Below are positions 24,368-33,200 of a stretch of 64,000 nt of DNA, one piece after another. Source of the DNA: Mucilaginibacter conchicola (GTDB lineage: Bacteria; Bacteroidota; Bacteroidia; Sphingobacteriales; Sphingobacteriaceae); assembly GCF_003432115.1 (NCBI RefSeq), contig NZ_QWDC01000003.1:248001-312000 (forward strand), given 5' to 3'. Position 1 is the stretch's first letter; the number at the start of each line of letters is the position of its first letter. Position numbers and translations under genes: made by a program. Under the pieces are notes generated by a model that ran no database searches, was not told the DNA's origin, and saw only the letters and a program-made list of their open reading frames with translations.

Positions 24368-25825
24368 ATGAAACGCGCCGAAAAGTTGCTGAAAGCGATA
24401 GCCTGCGCTTTGGTTGCATCGTCCTTAATGATGTGTTCAAAGCCTACATTGAAAGTTGATAAGCCACTAAGTGTGGTTTCAGAAACATCCCCGGTAAAAA
24501 CAGATACTGTAAAAATACCGGTGGTTACCTCACCAACAGCCGGAGCAGATATCACCATGCCCGATACCTCTTTATCTGTGCGTGTTACAAACGCAGCAAC
24601 AACTTCTATTACGGTAAAACCCAATCAATGGTATGTTGATGGTTCAACGTTGCCTGCCGGTGCTGTTATATATATACAAGCCGGTACAAGAGGTGCTTTA
24701 TTGCTTAAAAATATACAAGGCACCGTACAGCAACCGGTAATAGTTGTAAACCAGGGCGGGCAGGTTACCTTTTCTACATCAGCTACAGCATCTTATGCTT
24801 TCAAAACTCAAAATTGTAAATACTTTAAAGTGCTGGGCAACGGCGAACCTACTATCAAATATGGTTTTGTGATGGATGGTGGTAACATCAGCGTATCAAT
24901 GGACGATTTCAGTTCTGATTTTGAGATCTCAAACATCGAGGTAAAAAACAGCGGTTTTGCCGGTATTATGGCTAAAACAGATCCCTCTTGCGACCCTGCA
25001 ACATGGCGCGGCGCTTTTACCATGACCAATGTTGTTATCCATCATAACTACATACATAATACCGGTGGCGAAGGTATTTACATCGGCAACTCTTTTTATG
25101 AGGATGGTATGGCCACCGCTTGCGGTACCGTTAAACCGCATGATATCAAAAATTTAAAGGTTTATAAAAATACCATCATTTCTTCGGGCTGCGAGGGTAT
25201 ACAGGTAGGCAGCGCAATATCGGGTTGTTATGTGTACTACAATACCGTACTGTCGCCGGGGCGTTCGCCATTTGCAAGCGGGCAAAATAACGGCATCCAA
25301 ATAGGCGAGGGTACAGGCGGTAAATGCTATAATAATTTGGTTAAGGATGCACCGGGCAATGGTATCATTGTGTTAGGTTTAGGTGATAATACAATATTCA
25401 ACAATTACATTATCAACGCAGGCGAGCACGGGATATTTGCAGACTCGAGGTATACGCCTGGCCCTTATTTCAGGTTTATCAATAACACTATCATCGAACC
25501 TAAAAAAGATGGTATCAAATTAAATTCCGAGTCTATCCCTATGAATTACGCTATCAATAACGTGATCATAAAACCTGGATCGGGATTGGCCATTCATCGT
25601 ATGAGTAATGATGTTAAACTCACCCAATCAAATAATTACGTAAACAATGATGTAAATGCCGTTAAATTTGTTGATTATGCCGGCGGTAATTATCATTTAG
25701 ATGCTTCATCTCCATTGATAAAGGCTGGGTTAAATACATACTCATACGGGGTTACGGTTGATTATTATGGTGTAAGGCGCCTTGCAACAAGCGTTTTTGG
25801 CATAGGCGCAACAGAGTATCCGTAA
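24368..25825 (+). CDS. Right-handed parallel beta-helix lipoprotein
   Basis: A 485-residue lipoprotein from ATG 24368 (a TTG 12 bp upstream is rejected), with a signal and lipobox ending SSLMMCSK. Residues 40-100 are Thr/Val/Pro-rich. From about residue 100 onward short coils repeat with Asn ladders (VVIHHNYIHNTGGEGIYIGN, NNLVKDAPGNGIIVLGLGD, NNYIINAGEHGIFADS), typical of PbH1/pectate-lyase-like repeats. Probably a cell-surface polysaccharide-binding or lyase-like protein. Catalytic residues cannot be assigned. Confidence 0.82.
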   Translation: MKRAEKLLKAIACALVASSLMMCSKPTLKVDKPLSVVSETSPVKTDTVKIPVVTSPTAGADITMPDTSLSVRVTNAATTSITVKPNQWYVDGSTLPAGAVIYIQAGTRGALLLKNIQGTVQQPVIVVNQGGQVTFSTSATASYAFKTQNCKYFKVLGNGEPTIKYGFVMDGGNISVSMDDFSSDFEISNIEVKNSGFAGIMAKTDPSCDPATWRGAFTMTNVVIHHNYIHNTGGEGIYIGNSFYEDGMATACGTVKPHDIKNLKVYKNTIISSGCEGIQVGSAISGCYVYYNTVLSPGRSPFASGQNNGIQIGEGTGGKCYNNLVKDAPGNGIIVLGLGDNTIFNNYIINAGEHGIFADSRYTPGPYFRFINNTIIEPKKDGIKLNSESIPMNYAINNVIIKPGSGLAIHRMSNDVKLTQSNNYVNNDVNAVKFVDYAGGNYHLDASSPLIKAGLNTYSYGVTVDYYGVRRLATSVFGIGATEYP

Positions 25826-25896
25826 ATATTAATGGCCGGTAAACACAAATGTTAATAATTTTTTAAGATTGGCTTTTCACATTTAATAAAAATGAT

Positions 25897-25904
25897 TACA
25901 TTTG
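25897..25904 (+). promoter_or_regulatory. -7 box upstream of rpmE2
   Basis: TACATTTG matches TAnnTTTG, 33 bp before the L31 start codon and followed by a pyrimidine-rich leader. Confidence 0.55.
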
Positions 25905-25937
25905 CGCCTCTCTTTTGAGAGGAAAGAATATAAGAAA

Positions 25938-26186
25938 ATGAAAAAAGATCTGCATCCATCAAACTATAGATTAGTTGTTTTTAAAGATATGTCTAACGAC
26001 TATTCTTTCATCACTAAATCATGCATCGATACCCGTGAATCAACTACGTGGGAAGATGGTAATGAGTACCCATTGGTAAAATTAGAGATATCTCACACTT
26101 CACACCCGTTCTACACTGGTAAAATGAAGTTGGTTGACACTGCGGGTCGTATCGACAAATTCCGCAGCCGTTACAACAAAAAGTAA
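25938..26186 (+). CDS. rpmE2: Ribosomal protein bL31, type B
   Basis: An 82-residue ribosomal protein from ATG 25938 (MKKDLHPSNYRLVVFKDMSN). It has the C-minus (type B) pattern: FITKSCIDTRE with a single Cys instead of the zinc-binding CxxC of type A, then SHPFYTGKMKLVDTAGRIDK and the FRSRYNKK tail. Type B forms are zinc-independent. A terminator follows at 26213-26243. Confidence 0.95.
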   Translation: MKKDLHPSNYRLVVFKDMSNDYSFITKSCIDTRESTTWEDGNEYPLVKLEISHTSHPFYTGKMKLVDTAGRIDKFRSRYNKK

Positions 26187-26212
26187 TTGGTATTTCAACA
26201 AAATATTCAACG

Positions 26213-26243
26213 GTCTCCTGCCAAAAGCAGGGGACTTTTTTTA
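26213..26243 (+). terminator. Terminator after rpmE2
   Basis: Stem GTCTCCTGC / GCAGGGGAC (one G-T pair) with loop CAAAA, followed by TTTTTTTATTTTT. It ends 11 bp before the glmU-like start. Confidence 0.8.
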
Positions 26244-26253
26244 TTTTTGGCCC

Positions 26254-27456
26254 ATGGCAATTATTCTTTTTGACGATAACGCCCGCAATACACTTCTACC
26301 TTTAACATACACCCGCCCGGTTGCCGATCTGCGCATCGGTATTTTAACCATCGCCGAAAAGTGGGAAAAACATCTTAACCAGACATCCTCATTCCTTACC
26401 GAAACATATTTACAGGCCAAATTCCCGGTTACCATAACCGATGATAACCTGTTCATAAACGGATCATTCTGCCCCGATGAAGCTTTAGTTGAAGCAATAG
26501 TTCAATTGCAAACGGGCCAGTCCATTACTTACCGTAATCAATTAGTAGCGGTGCGCCTTAATGCCGATGAGGCTAAAGGTTTTGGCGCACAGCAGGTATA
26601 CCCTGATGCAATAGTACACGAGCGTATCCCCGTTACCATAAAATATCCTGATGATATTTTTAAGAAGAACGATATAGAGCTTCGTAAAGATTTTACCCTG
26701 CTTACCAAAGGCCGTACCAGTGCCGAAATGAGCAGTACTAACACCATTATAGGTAATGATTTTTTTGCCGAGGAAGGTGTTTTAGCGGAGTGCTGTACGT
26801 TTAGTACTATTAACGGCCCTATATATCTATCGGCCAATACCGAGATATGGGAAGGTACCAACATCCGCGGGCCATTTGCTATCTGCGAAAACTCGCAGAT
26901 AAAAATGGGAACCAAGATCTATGGTGCAACCACCGTTGGCCCATACTGCCGCGTGGGTGGCGAGGTGAATAATGCTGTTATTTGGGGATACTCTAACAAA
27001 GGCCACGAGGGGTACCTGGGCAATGCCGTTGTAGGCGAGTGGTGTAACATAGGTGCCGATAGTAACAACTCAAATCTTAAAAATAACTACGCCGAGGTAA
27101 AACTGTGGGACTATGCATCTCAAAGTATGCGCAAAACCGGCTTGCAGTTTTGCGGATTGATCATGGCCGACCATGCTAAATGTGGCATCAATACCATGTT
27201 TAATACCGGTACGGTGGTAGGCGTAGGTGCCAACGTTTTTGGTGGTGGCTATCCGCCAAATTTTATCCCCGATTTTTCGTGGGGTGGGGCCGACGGTCTG
27301 GAAGAGTATGCATACAATAAAATGATGGAGACTACCGAGCGCGTATTTGCCCGCAGGCCGCACCGCAAGTTTAACGAGGCCGAGAAACAGATCCTCACCG
27401 AAGTATTTGAACAAACAAAAGAACTAAGAAAGCTTAACGGTTGCGTAACCAACTAA
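26254..27456 (+). CDS. Alternative GlmU-family sugar nucleotidyltransferase/acetyltransferase
   Basis: A 400-residue protein from ATG 26254 (MAIILFDDNARNTLLPLTYT). The N-terminal half resembles a divergent nucleotidyltransferase (TRPVADLRIGILTIAEKW). The C-terminal half is a left-handed beta-helix of hexapeptide repeats (IYLSANTEIWEGTNIRGPFA, KIYGATTVGPYCRVGGEVNN, VVGEWCNIGADSNNSNLKNN). This matches the Bacteroidota alternative GlmU family proposed to make UDP-GlcNAc for peptidoglycan. Upstream in-frame codons overlap rpmE2 and are rejected. tpiA follows after a heptad tract. Confidence 0.85.
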   Translation: MAIILFDDNARNTLLPLTYTRPVADLRIGILTIAEKWEKHLNQTSSFLTETYLQAKFPVTITDDNLFINGSFCPDEALVEAIVQLQTGQSITYRNQLVAVRLNADEAKGFGAQQVYPDAIVHERIPVTIKYPDDIFKKNDIELRKDFTLLTKGRTSAEMSSTNTIIGNDFFAEEGVLAECCTFSTINGPIYLSANTEIWEGTNIRGPFAICENSQIKMGTKIYGATTVGPYCRVGGEVNNAVIWGYSNKGHEGYLGNAVVGEWCNIGADSNNSNLKNNYAEVKLWDYASQSMRKTGLQFCGLIMADHAKCGINTMFNTGTVVGVGANVFGGGYPPNFIPDFSWGGADGLEEYAYNKMMETTERVFARRPHRKFNEAEKQILTEVFEQTKELRKLNGCVTN

Positions 27457-27486
27457 CGCAATCACCTAAATATTAATTAACCAAGG

Positions 27487-27514
27487 CTATGAACCATTAA
27501 CCATAGCCTATGAA
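27487..27514. repeat. 7-bp-period tract before tpiA
   Basis: CTATGAA CCATTAA / CCATAGC CTATGAA, four units with exact 7-bp steps, filling most of the gap between the glmU-like gene and tpiA. Confidence 0.7.
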
Positions 27515-27528
27515 CTAAAAACAACAAC

Positions 27529-28293
27529 ATGAGAAAAAACATCGTAGCCGGAAACTGGAAAATGAACCTTGACTATAATGAAGGTTTATCGCTGTTCTCT
27601 GAAGTGCTTAACATGGTAAAAGATGAGGCAACCGGTACGCAAGAAGTAGTGGTTTGCAGCCCTTTTATTCATTTACACAGCCTGGCACAATTGGCTAAAG
27701 GTAACGGCCGTGTATCTATCGGTGCACAAAATGCCCACCAGGCCGAGAGCGGCGCTTACACCGGTGAGGTATCTGCAAAGCAAATTAAATCTGTTGGCGC
27801 GGCTTACGTTATTTTAGGCCACTCAGAGCGTCGCCAGTATTTTGGTGAAACCAACCAGTTGCTTGCTCAAAAAACTGATACAGTTTTAGCAAACGGCTTA
27901 AAGCCCATCTTCTGTATAGGCGAAACCCTGCAAGAGCGCGAAGCTAACGAGCATTTCAATATCATCAAAACCCAGCTTGAAGAAGGCGTTTACCACTTAG
28001 ATGCTGATAAGTTTGGCCAGATAGTTTTGGCTTATGAGCCGGTTTGGGCTATTGGTACCGGTGTTACTGCAACATCAGAGCAAGCGCAAGAGATCCACGC
28101 TTTTATCCGCCAGGAACTGGCTGCAAAATACGGTCAGCAGGTTGCTGATGATACCACTATCCTTTACGGTGGTAGCTGTAACGCTAAAAACGCAGGCGAA
28201 CTATTCGCTCAGCCGGATATCGATGGCGGCCTTATCGGCGGTGCATCCCTAAAATCTCGCGACTTTACTGATATCGTAAAAGCGTTTAATTAA
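27529..28293 (+). CDS. tpiA: Triose-phosphate isomerase
   Basis: A 254-residue glycolytic TIM-barrel enzyme. Catalytic residues are all in place: Lys in GNWKMN, His in YVILGHSERRQYFGE, Glu in AYEPVWAIGTG, and phosphate-loop YGGSC. Normal length. Followed by a heptad-repeat spacer and prmA in the same direction. Confidence 0.97.
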   Translation: MRKNIVAGNWKMNLDYNEGLSLFSEVLNMVKDEATGTQEVVVCSPFIHLHSLAQLAKGNGRVSIGAQNAHQAESGAYTGEVSAKQIKSVGAAYVILGHSERRQYFGETNQLLAQKTDTVLANGLKPIFCIGETLQEREANEHFNIIKTQLEEGVYHLDADKFGQIVLAYEPVWAIGTGVTATSEQAQEIHAFIRQELAAKYGQQVADDTTILYGGSCNAKNAGELFAQPDIDGGLIGGASLKSRDFTDIVKAFN

Positions 28294-28421
28294 GAGTTAG
28301 AGATTAGAGGTCGGAGATTAGAGATTAGTGACCAGAGATTAGTCGAATTGATTAATTTTGGTCACTTCGTATTTTTCCTGACCTCTAACCTCCAATCTCT
28401 AACCTCTGTTCTCTAATCTCT
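28294..28421. repeat. 7-bp-period tracts in inverted arrangement between tpiA and prmA
   Basis: Left arm 28294-28342: GAGTTAG AGATTAG / AGGTCGG AGATTAG / AGATTAG TGACCAG / AGATTAG. Right arm 28380-28421: GACCTCT AACCTCC / AATCTCT AACCTCT / GTTCTCT AATCTCT. The arms are reverse-complement in type and fill the entire spacer except about 37 central bases. Confidence 0.85.
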
Positions 28422-28426
28422 AAAAT

Positions 28427-29263
28427 ATGAACTACTACGAATTACTTTTCACAACCATCACCACTGAGGATTATCAACAGGACTTGCTGATTGCTGCTTT
28501 GGGCGAGATTGGTTTTGATACTTTTGAAGAGGTTGATCTTGGCTTTAAAGCCTACATCCCTGTTGATAATTTTGATCAGCAGGTAGTGGATGAGGCGCTG
28601 GAGCCATACCGCGAGATGTTTACCTTTAGCTACGAGGTAACACTTATCCCTCAAAAAAACTGGAACGAGGTATGGGAAAGTAACTTTGAACCTATCCAGA
28701 TAGGCGACCAGGTATTTGTGCGCGCCACTTTCCACCAGCCGCAACCACAGTTCCCATACGAGATCGTTATCGACCCTAAGATGGCTTTTGGAACCGGCCA
28801 TCACCAAACCACAGCTATGGTAATGCAACTGATGCTGGAGAATGATTTTGCAGGTAAAAAGGTGCTGGATATGGGTTGCGGTACAGGTATCCTGGCGATC
28901 CTTGCTGCTAAACTGGGTGCAACAGACCTAACCGCTATCGACTACGATCCTGTTTGTTACGAGAGCACTATCGAAAACTCTGCGTTGAATAATGTAGATA
29001 ATATCAAAGCCCTTTGCGGCTCAAAAGAGGTTATCCCTGCTGAGCAATACGATATTATCCTGGCCAATATCAACCGCAATATTTTATTAGATCAGATGGA
29101 TGCCTACGCCCGCGTGCTAAAACCCGGCGGCGAGATCTATTTCAGTGGTTTCTACGAATCGCCCGATCTGGATATCATCACCGACGAAGCGCGCAAATAC
29201 AACCTTAAATACATCACCCACAAAAAAGATAAAGACTGGGTGGCAGCGAAGTTTGTGCTGTAA
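28427..29263 (+). CDS. prmA: Ribosomal protein L11 methyltransferase
   Basis: A 278-residue SAM-dependent methyltransferase that trimethylates ribosomal protein uL11. The N-terminal substrate-recognition domain precedes the linker IDPKMAFGTGHHQTTAMVMQ, SAM motif I KKVLDMGCGTGILAILAAKL, and NPPY-like ILANINRNILLDQM. Standard length. It ends at a 38-bp perfect palindromic terminator. Confidence 0.95.
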   Translation: MNYYELLFTTITTEDYQQDLLIAALGEIGFDTFEEVDLGFKAYIPVDNFDQQVVDEALEPYREMFTFSYEVTLIPQKNWNEVWESNFEPIQIGDQVFVRATFHQPQPQFPYEIVIDPKMAFGTGHHQTTAMVMQLMLENDFAGKKVLDMGCGTGILAILAAKLGATDLTAIDYDPVCYESTIENSALNNVDNIKALCGSKEVIPAEQYDIILANINRNILLDQMDAYARVLKPGGEIYFSGFYESPDLDIITDEARKYNLKYITHKKDKDWVAAKFVL

Positions 29264-29300
29264 AATAAAAGAGACGCGGAATTCCGCGTCTCTTTTATTT
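29263..29300. terminator. Perfectly palindromic bidirectional terminator
   Basis: 38 bp that equals its own reverse complement: AAATAAAAGAGACGCGGAA / TTCCGCGTCTCTTTTATTT. It serves prmA and the convergent NmrA-like gene. Confidence 0.88.
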
Positions 29301-29353
29301 GATTAGGGAATTTAGAATCCTTTAATCATGAGAATCTATTTTAATCTGCGGTC

Positions 29354-29992
29354 TTAGTAGCCTACAGTAAAACGCTGTTTAATAAACTGGTTATTCTCCA
29401 ATTCATTAAATATTGCTACCGACAGATCGGCTGTTGAAATTTCACATTTACCTTCAGCGTTAAACACAGGGCTTTCGGTACCTAAGCGGAACTCGCCGGT
29501 ACGTTGGCCCGGGTGCAGGTTAATAGCAGGGCTAAGGAAAGTCCAGTCCAGATCCTGTTCGTTACGCAACTCGCCAAGATAATCGCGGGCTGCAGATGCT
29601 CCCGGGTAATACTCTTTCGGGAACTCAGGAGAGTCAACCAGTTGTTTGCCATCAATAAACAGGCTACCTGCACCACCAATAGTGATGTAGCGTTTTACGC
29701 CTGCTTTTTTTACTGCTTCCTGTATGTTTCTTGATCCTGTAAGGAAATCATTATAAAGGTTAGGGTTGGTCCAACCTGCATTGAACGAGTTTACTACTGC
29801 ATCATGGCCTGATAGTACTGATGCCAGGGCATCAACATCGTTAACATCCGCAGCTACAGCAGTTACGCCTGCCTGTTTTTCAACTTTATCGGTATTACGG
29901 GCAATGGCGGTTATTTCGTATCCGCGTAAAATGCCTTCTTTTACTAACTCGGGGCCTACAAAACCGGTGGCGCCAATAATTGCTACTTTCAT
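29354..29992 (-). CDS. NAD(P)-dependent NmrA-like epimerase/reductase
   Basis: A 212-residue atypical SDR: Rossmann start MKVAIIGATGFVGPELVKEG, then GHDAVVNSFNAG and KRYITIGGAGSLFIDG. The active-site Tyr/Lys of classical SDRs is not evident, so it may act as a redox sensor or a quinone/NADPH reductase like other YwnB-type proteins. It lies downstream of, and in the same direction as, the Rrf2-type regulator, a pairing that suggests that regulator controls it. Confidence 0.82.
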   Translation of the reverse strand: MKVAIIGATGFVGPELVKEGILRGYEITAIARNTDKVEKQAGVTAVAADVNDVDALASVLSGHDAVVNSFNAGWTNPNLYNDFLTGSRNIQEAVKKAGVKRYITIGGAGSLFIDGKQLVDSPEFPKEYYPGASAARDYLGELRNEQDLDWTFLSPAINLHPGQRTGEFRLGTESPVFNAEGKCEISTADLSVAIFNELENNQFIKQRFTVGY

Positions 29993-30008
29993 ATTTGTTG
30001 TTTTAATT

Positions 30009-30026
30009 GTAATTTATTTTGTTACA
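30009..30026. promoter_or_regulatory. Candidate operator half-site pair upstream of the NmrA-like gene
   Basis: TGTAA and TTACA in inverted orientation 8 bases apart (TGTAATTTATTTTGTTACA region). It resembles the stronger palindrome upstream of the Rrf2-type gene (30464-30480). Confidence 0.35.
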
Positions 30027-30044
30027 GATTGTTTTAAATTTTTT

Positions 30045-30452
30045 TTACTCGAATTTGTTACAGAACTCGGCCAACGTGGTAGTGCCAAGCTTGTTGAGCA
30101 TTACCTGTTCTATCTCGGCATCCAGTTGTTTCAAATGTGCATTTATTTGCTTGCCAATAGGGCAGGCGGGGTTAGGCTGATTTTTAGCCTGGCCCAAAAC
30201 GGCATCGGGCTTTACGGCTTCATAGATGCCTGCAATGGTAATATCCTTTGCGGGCTTAGCTAACGCGTAACCACCATTTTTACCCATCTGGCTGCTGATG
30301 AGCCCATGTTTAAGCAAATTGCTCAGCTCTTTACGTACCAGCACCGGGTTAATATTGATACTGCCCGCCATAAACTCCGACGATAGCAAACTATCCTCAC
30401 CCGCACAAAGCAGCGTCATGATATGCATAGCTATAGAAAACCGTCCGTTCAT
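30045..30452 (-). CDS. Rrf2 family transcriptional regulator
   Basis: A 135-residue winged-helix regulator: RFSIAMHIMTLLC, then SININPVLVRKELSNLLKHG, then MGKNGGYALAKPAKDITIAG. The three clustered cysteines that bind Fe-S in IscR/NsrR are absent; only one Cys occurs in the corresponding region (NPACPIGKQI). It therefore more resembles the YwnA/CymR-like non-cluster group. A palindrome just upstream suggests autoregulation. Confidence 0.88.
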   Translation of the reverse strand: MNGRFSIAMHIMTLLCAGEDSLLSSEFMAGSININPVLVRKELSNLLKHGLISSQMGKNGGYALAKPAKDITIAGIYEAVKPDAVLGQAKNQPNPACPIGKQINAHLKQLDAEIEQVMLNKLGTTTLAEFCNKFE

Positions 30453-30463
30453 TTGTTTGATAT

Positions 30464-30480
30464 GTAATAAAAATTATTAC
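30464..30480. promoter_or_regulatory. Palindromic operator upstream of the Rrf2-type gene
   Basis: GTAATAA-AAA-TTATTAC, a perfect 7-bp inverted repeat with a 3-base centre, 12 bp upstream of the regulator start. Its position suggests autorepression (inference). Confidence 0.55.
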
Positions 30481-30535
30481 AATACAAAGGTGGGGTTTTG
30501 TTTTGAGAAATGCAAGCGCAAGAAAATCACCACCG

Positions 30536-30654
30536 TGTCATTTCGAACGAGCGGGAGCGAGGAGAAATCTTCTACATTGTGCACTTACGGCGCAGAAGAT
30601 TTCTCGTCGCCCCAAAAGCTCTCAGCCCGCCCCTTCTGCTCGCTCGAAATGACA
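30536..30654. repeat. REP-type inverted repeat, TGTCATTTCGA family
   Basis: Ends TGTCATTTCGAACGAGCGGG and CTGCTCGCTCGAAATGACA are inverted; inside, GAGAAATCTTCTACAT is mirrored by AGAAGATTTCTCGTC. The same family recurs at 44203-44319 and 44378-44503. The rest of 30453-30848 holds the Rrf2 operator and AT-rich sequence with a CTCTCCCTCGGATAGGGGTTG fragment near 30720; no gene is seen. Confidence 0.8.
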
Positions 30655-30848
30655 GGGTAGAGGTGTTTATACCTAAAGAAACTAATCCCTAAATTTATAT
30701 GTTAATAAATAAAAGCTCTCTCCCTCGGATAGGGGTTGGGTGAGGCTTCTTCCTTTTATGAAACCCTTTTGACAAACCAAACATCACAAATGCGTATGTT
30801 TGACACATTGAATGCCGGTTGCAAGAACCGGCGCTAAATTATACCGAT

Positions 30849-31697
30849 ATGAAAACCTACCTCGTACCTGTCGATTTTTCTGAGGCAGCTTTTAACGCCG
30901 CCGACTTTGCCGCCAGGCTTAGTAACCAAACCAATGTTGAACGTATTATCCTACTGAACGCTTATTATATATCGCCTTACGAAGAGCTGCTTCCAAACGC
31001 CGATATGATGATGCTGCGCGAACAGGAGATACTGGAAAGTTTGGATGAACGCCACGCGAACTTAAACAAGCTGAAGCATAAGTTAGAAAAATTGGTACGA
31101 GCGGGTGTGCAGATAGATGTTTGGGTTAACCGATCGCACCTTATTCGCGCTGTTGTTGACCGTGTAGAGGCTACCGATGCCGATCTGGTGATCATAGGCA
31201 GCGTTGGTAACAGCAGTGGCGAGGGTGAAGGCCTGGGCAGCCACGTTATCGGTATATCAAAAGCCAGTCCCGTACCGGTAGTAGTTATTCCACCTGCATT
31301 TAAATATCGCACTATTGAGCGCGCCATCATTGCCTGCGATTTTAAGAAAGTAAAAGAGAATGTACCGGTTGAGGTGTTGCACAAACTTTTGGGCAAGCAG
31401 CATTTTGATCTGTTGGTGGTAAACATTGATGCAGAAAACAAACACGTTGAAGAAGACCCTGAGCAGTTAGCCGAAGAAACGGCTTTAAAAAGCATGCTGA
31501 AGGTGTACAAACCCACCTATCACTTTGTTAATTCGCCGGATGTAATAAGCGGCTTATTAAACTTTGCCGATGAACAAAATGCCGAAATGGTAATTGCTTT
31601 GCCGCACAGATACAGCTTCTTCCGCTCAATTATTCACAGTAGTATATCGCAGCAACTGGCCTCAAGCTCGCCTGTACCCGTTTTACTGTTAAAATAG
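30849..31697 (+). CDS. Tandem-domain universal stress protein
   Basis: A 282-residue protein from ATG 30849 (MKTYLVPVDFSEAAFNAADF). Two UspA folds: residues 1 to about 148, containing VIIGSVGNSSGEGEG then VIPP, and about 150-282, ending LASSSPVPVLLLK. In neither domain does the ATP-binding G-2x-G-9x-G(S/T) signature look fully canonical, so nucleotide binding is uncertain. Function is probably in stress survival. Stand-alone gene upstream of mpl. Confidence 0.85.
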   Translation: MKTYLVPVDFSEAAFNAADFAARLSNQTNVERIILLNAYYISPYEELLPNADMMMLREQEILESLDERHANLNKLKHKLEKLVRAGVQIDVWVNRSHLIRAVVDRVEATDADLVIIGSVGNSSGEGEGLGSHVIGISKASPVPVVVIPPAFKYRTIERAIIACDFKKVKENVPVEVLHKLLGKQHFDLLVVNIDAENKHVEEDPEQLAEETALKSMLKVYKPTYHFVNSPDVISGLLNFADEQNAEMVIALPHRYSFFRSIIHSSISQQLASSSPVPVLLLK

Positions 31698-31766
31698 CTT
31701 AGCGGGTTAATAATTTTAATTGGTATGATAGGGCATTTTGTGTTTATTTGCACCCGATAAAAAAAA

Positions 31767-33122
31767 ATGAGAGTACACTTTATAGCTATCGGCGGCAGTG
31801 CCATGCACAACCTGGCAATTGCCCTTCATAAGAAGGGTTTTAATGTCACCGGGTCTGATGATGTTTTGTTTGAACCATCGGCCTCACGCTTAAAAAAATA
31901 CGATATCCTGCCCGCGCAGGAAGGCTGGTATCCGGAGAAGATCACTGCCGATCTGGATGCTGTTATCCTGGGTATGCACGCCCGCGTAGATAATCCCGAG
32001 CTGTTAAAAGCGCAGGAATTGGGTATCAAAATTTACTCTTATCCCGATTATATCTACGAGCAATCAAAAGATAAACTGCGTGTGGTGATAGGGGGCAGTC
32101 ACGGTAAAACTACCATTACCAGCATGATATTGCATGTGTTGCAGCATGCCGGTAAAAAGTTTGATTACCTGGTGGGCGCACAGTTAGAAGGTTTTGAAAC
32201 CATGGTTGGCCTTAGCCACGATGCACCGGTAATGGTGATAGAGGGCGATGAATACCTGGCTTCGCCGATTGACCGCAGGCCAAAGTTCCATATTTACAAA
32301 GCCAACATTGGTGTTATCAGCGGCATAGCCTGGGATCATATCAACGTGTTCCCAACTTTTGATAACTACGTAGACCAGTTTAAGATCTTTGCCGATACCA
32401 TCGAGCCCAACGGTAAACTCATCTATTGCCAAACCGACGAGGTGTTGAACAATATGGTTGCCGGTTTAAATGTGGATGCTGAAAAACTGCCTTACAATTT
32501 GCCTGAGTACACCATCAGTAACGGAATCACCAGTATTGCGTCTAATGGCAAAACATACCCATTACAGGTATTTGGCGAGCATAACCTGTTAAATATGCAG
32601 GCTGCCCGCCTGGTATGCGAGGCGCTGGATATCACCACTGATGATTTCTATACCTACATCAGCAGCTTTAAAGGAGCAGCACGCCGTTTAGAGGTAGTAG
32701 GGCAGAACGATAATAGTACAGTTTTTAAAGATTTTGCGCATTCGCCGTCAAAACTTACGGCTACTATTGATGCGGTAAGGACGCAGTTCCCTGATCGTAA
32801 ACTGATAGCCTGTATTGAGTTGCACACCTTCAGTAGTTTGAATAAAGACTTCCTGAATGAGTATGCAGGCAGCATGGATAAAGCCGATGAAGCCATAGTT
32901 TTCATCGACCGTAAAACCTTTGAACAAAAGAAAATGGAACCTTACCCGGCCGAAGCCGTGAAGGCAGCCTTTGCGAACGATAATTTGCTGTTTTTTAATA
33001 CACCTGCGGAGTTGCTAACGCACCTGCAAAAGTTAGATATTAACAATGCTAACCTGCTGATGATGAGCAGTGGTAACTTTGGCGGTATCGACCTGGTAAT
33101 GTTAAAAAATAATTTATTATAA
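31767..33122 (+). CDS. mpl: UDP-N-acetylmuramate:tripeptide ligase-like Mur ligase
   Basis: A 451-residue Mur ligase family protein: N-terminal Rossmann domain VHFIAIGGSAMHNLAIALHK, central ATP-binding P-loop VIGGSHGKTTITSMILHVLQ, and C-terminal domain with KDFAHSPSKLTATIDAVR. It most resembles Mpl, which recycles murein tripeptide onto UDP-MurNAc; MurC is the main alternative. The SAMHNLA variant of the usual GMS motif favours Mpl. Confidence 0.88.
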   Translation: MRVHFIAIGGSAMHNLAIALHKKGFNVTGSDDVLFEPSASRLKKYDILPAQEGWYPEKITADLDAVILGMHARVDNPELLKAQELGIKIYSYPDYIYEQSKDKLRVVIGGSHGKTTITSMILHVLQHAGKKFDYLVGAQLEGFETMVGLSHDAPVMVIEGDEYLASPIDRRPKFHIYKANIGVISGIAWDHINVFPTFDNYVDQFKIFADTIEPNGKLIYCQTDEVLNNMVAGLNVDAEKLPYNLPEYTISNGITSIASNGKTYPLQVFGEHNLLNMQAARLVCEALDITTDDFYTYISSFKGAARRLEVVGQNDNSTVFKDFAHSPSKLTATIDAVRTQFPDRKLIACIELHTFSSLNKDFLNEYAGSMDKADEAIVFIDRKTFEQKKMEPYPAEAVKAAFANDNLLFFNTPAELLTHLQKLDINNANLLMMSSGNFGGIDLVMLKNNLL

Positions 33123-33200
33123 ATTTACTGGTTATTAGTTTGTTAATATAAAAATTAGTAACTTTATTAACTATTGAGAAACCTTACCTAATTAACTTAT

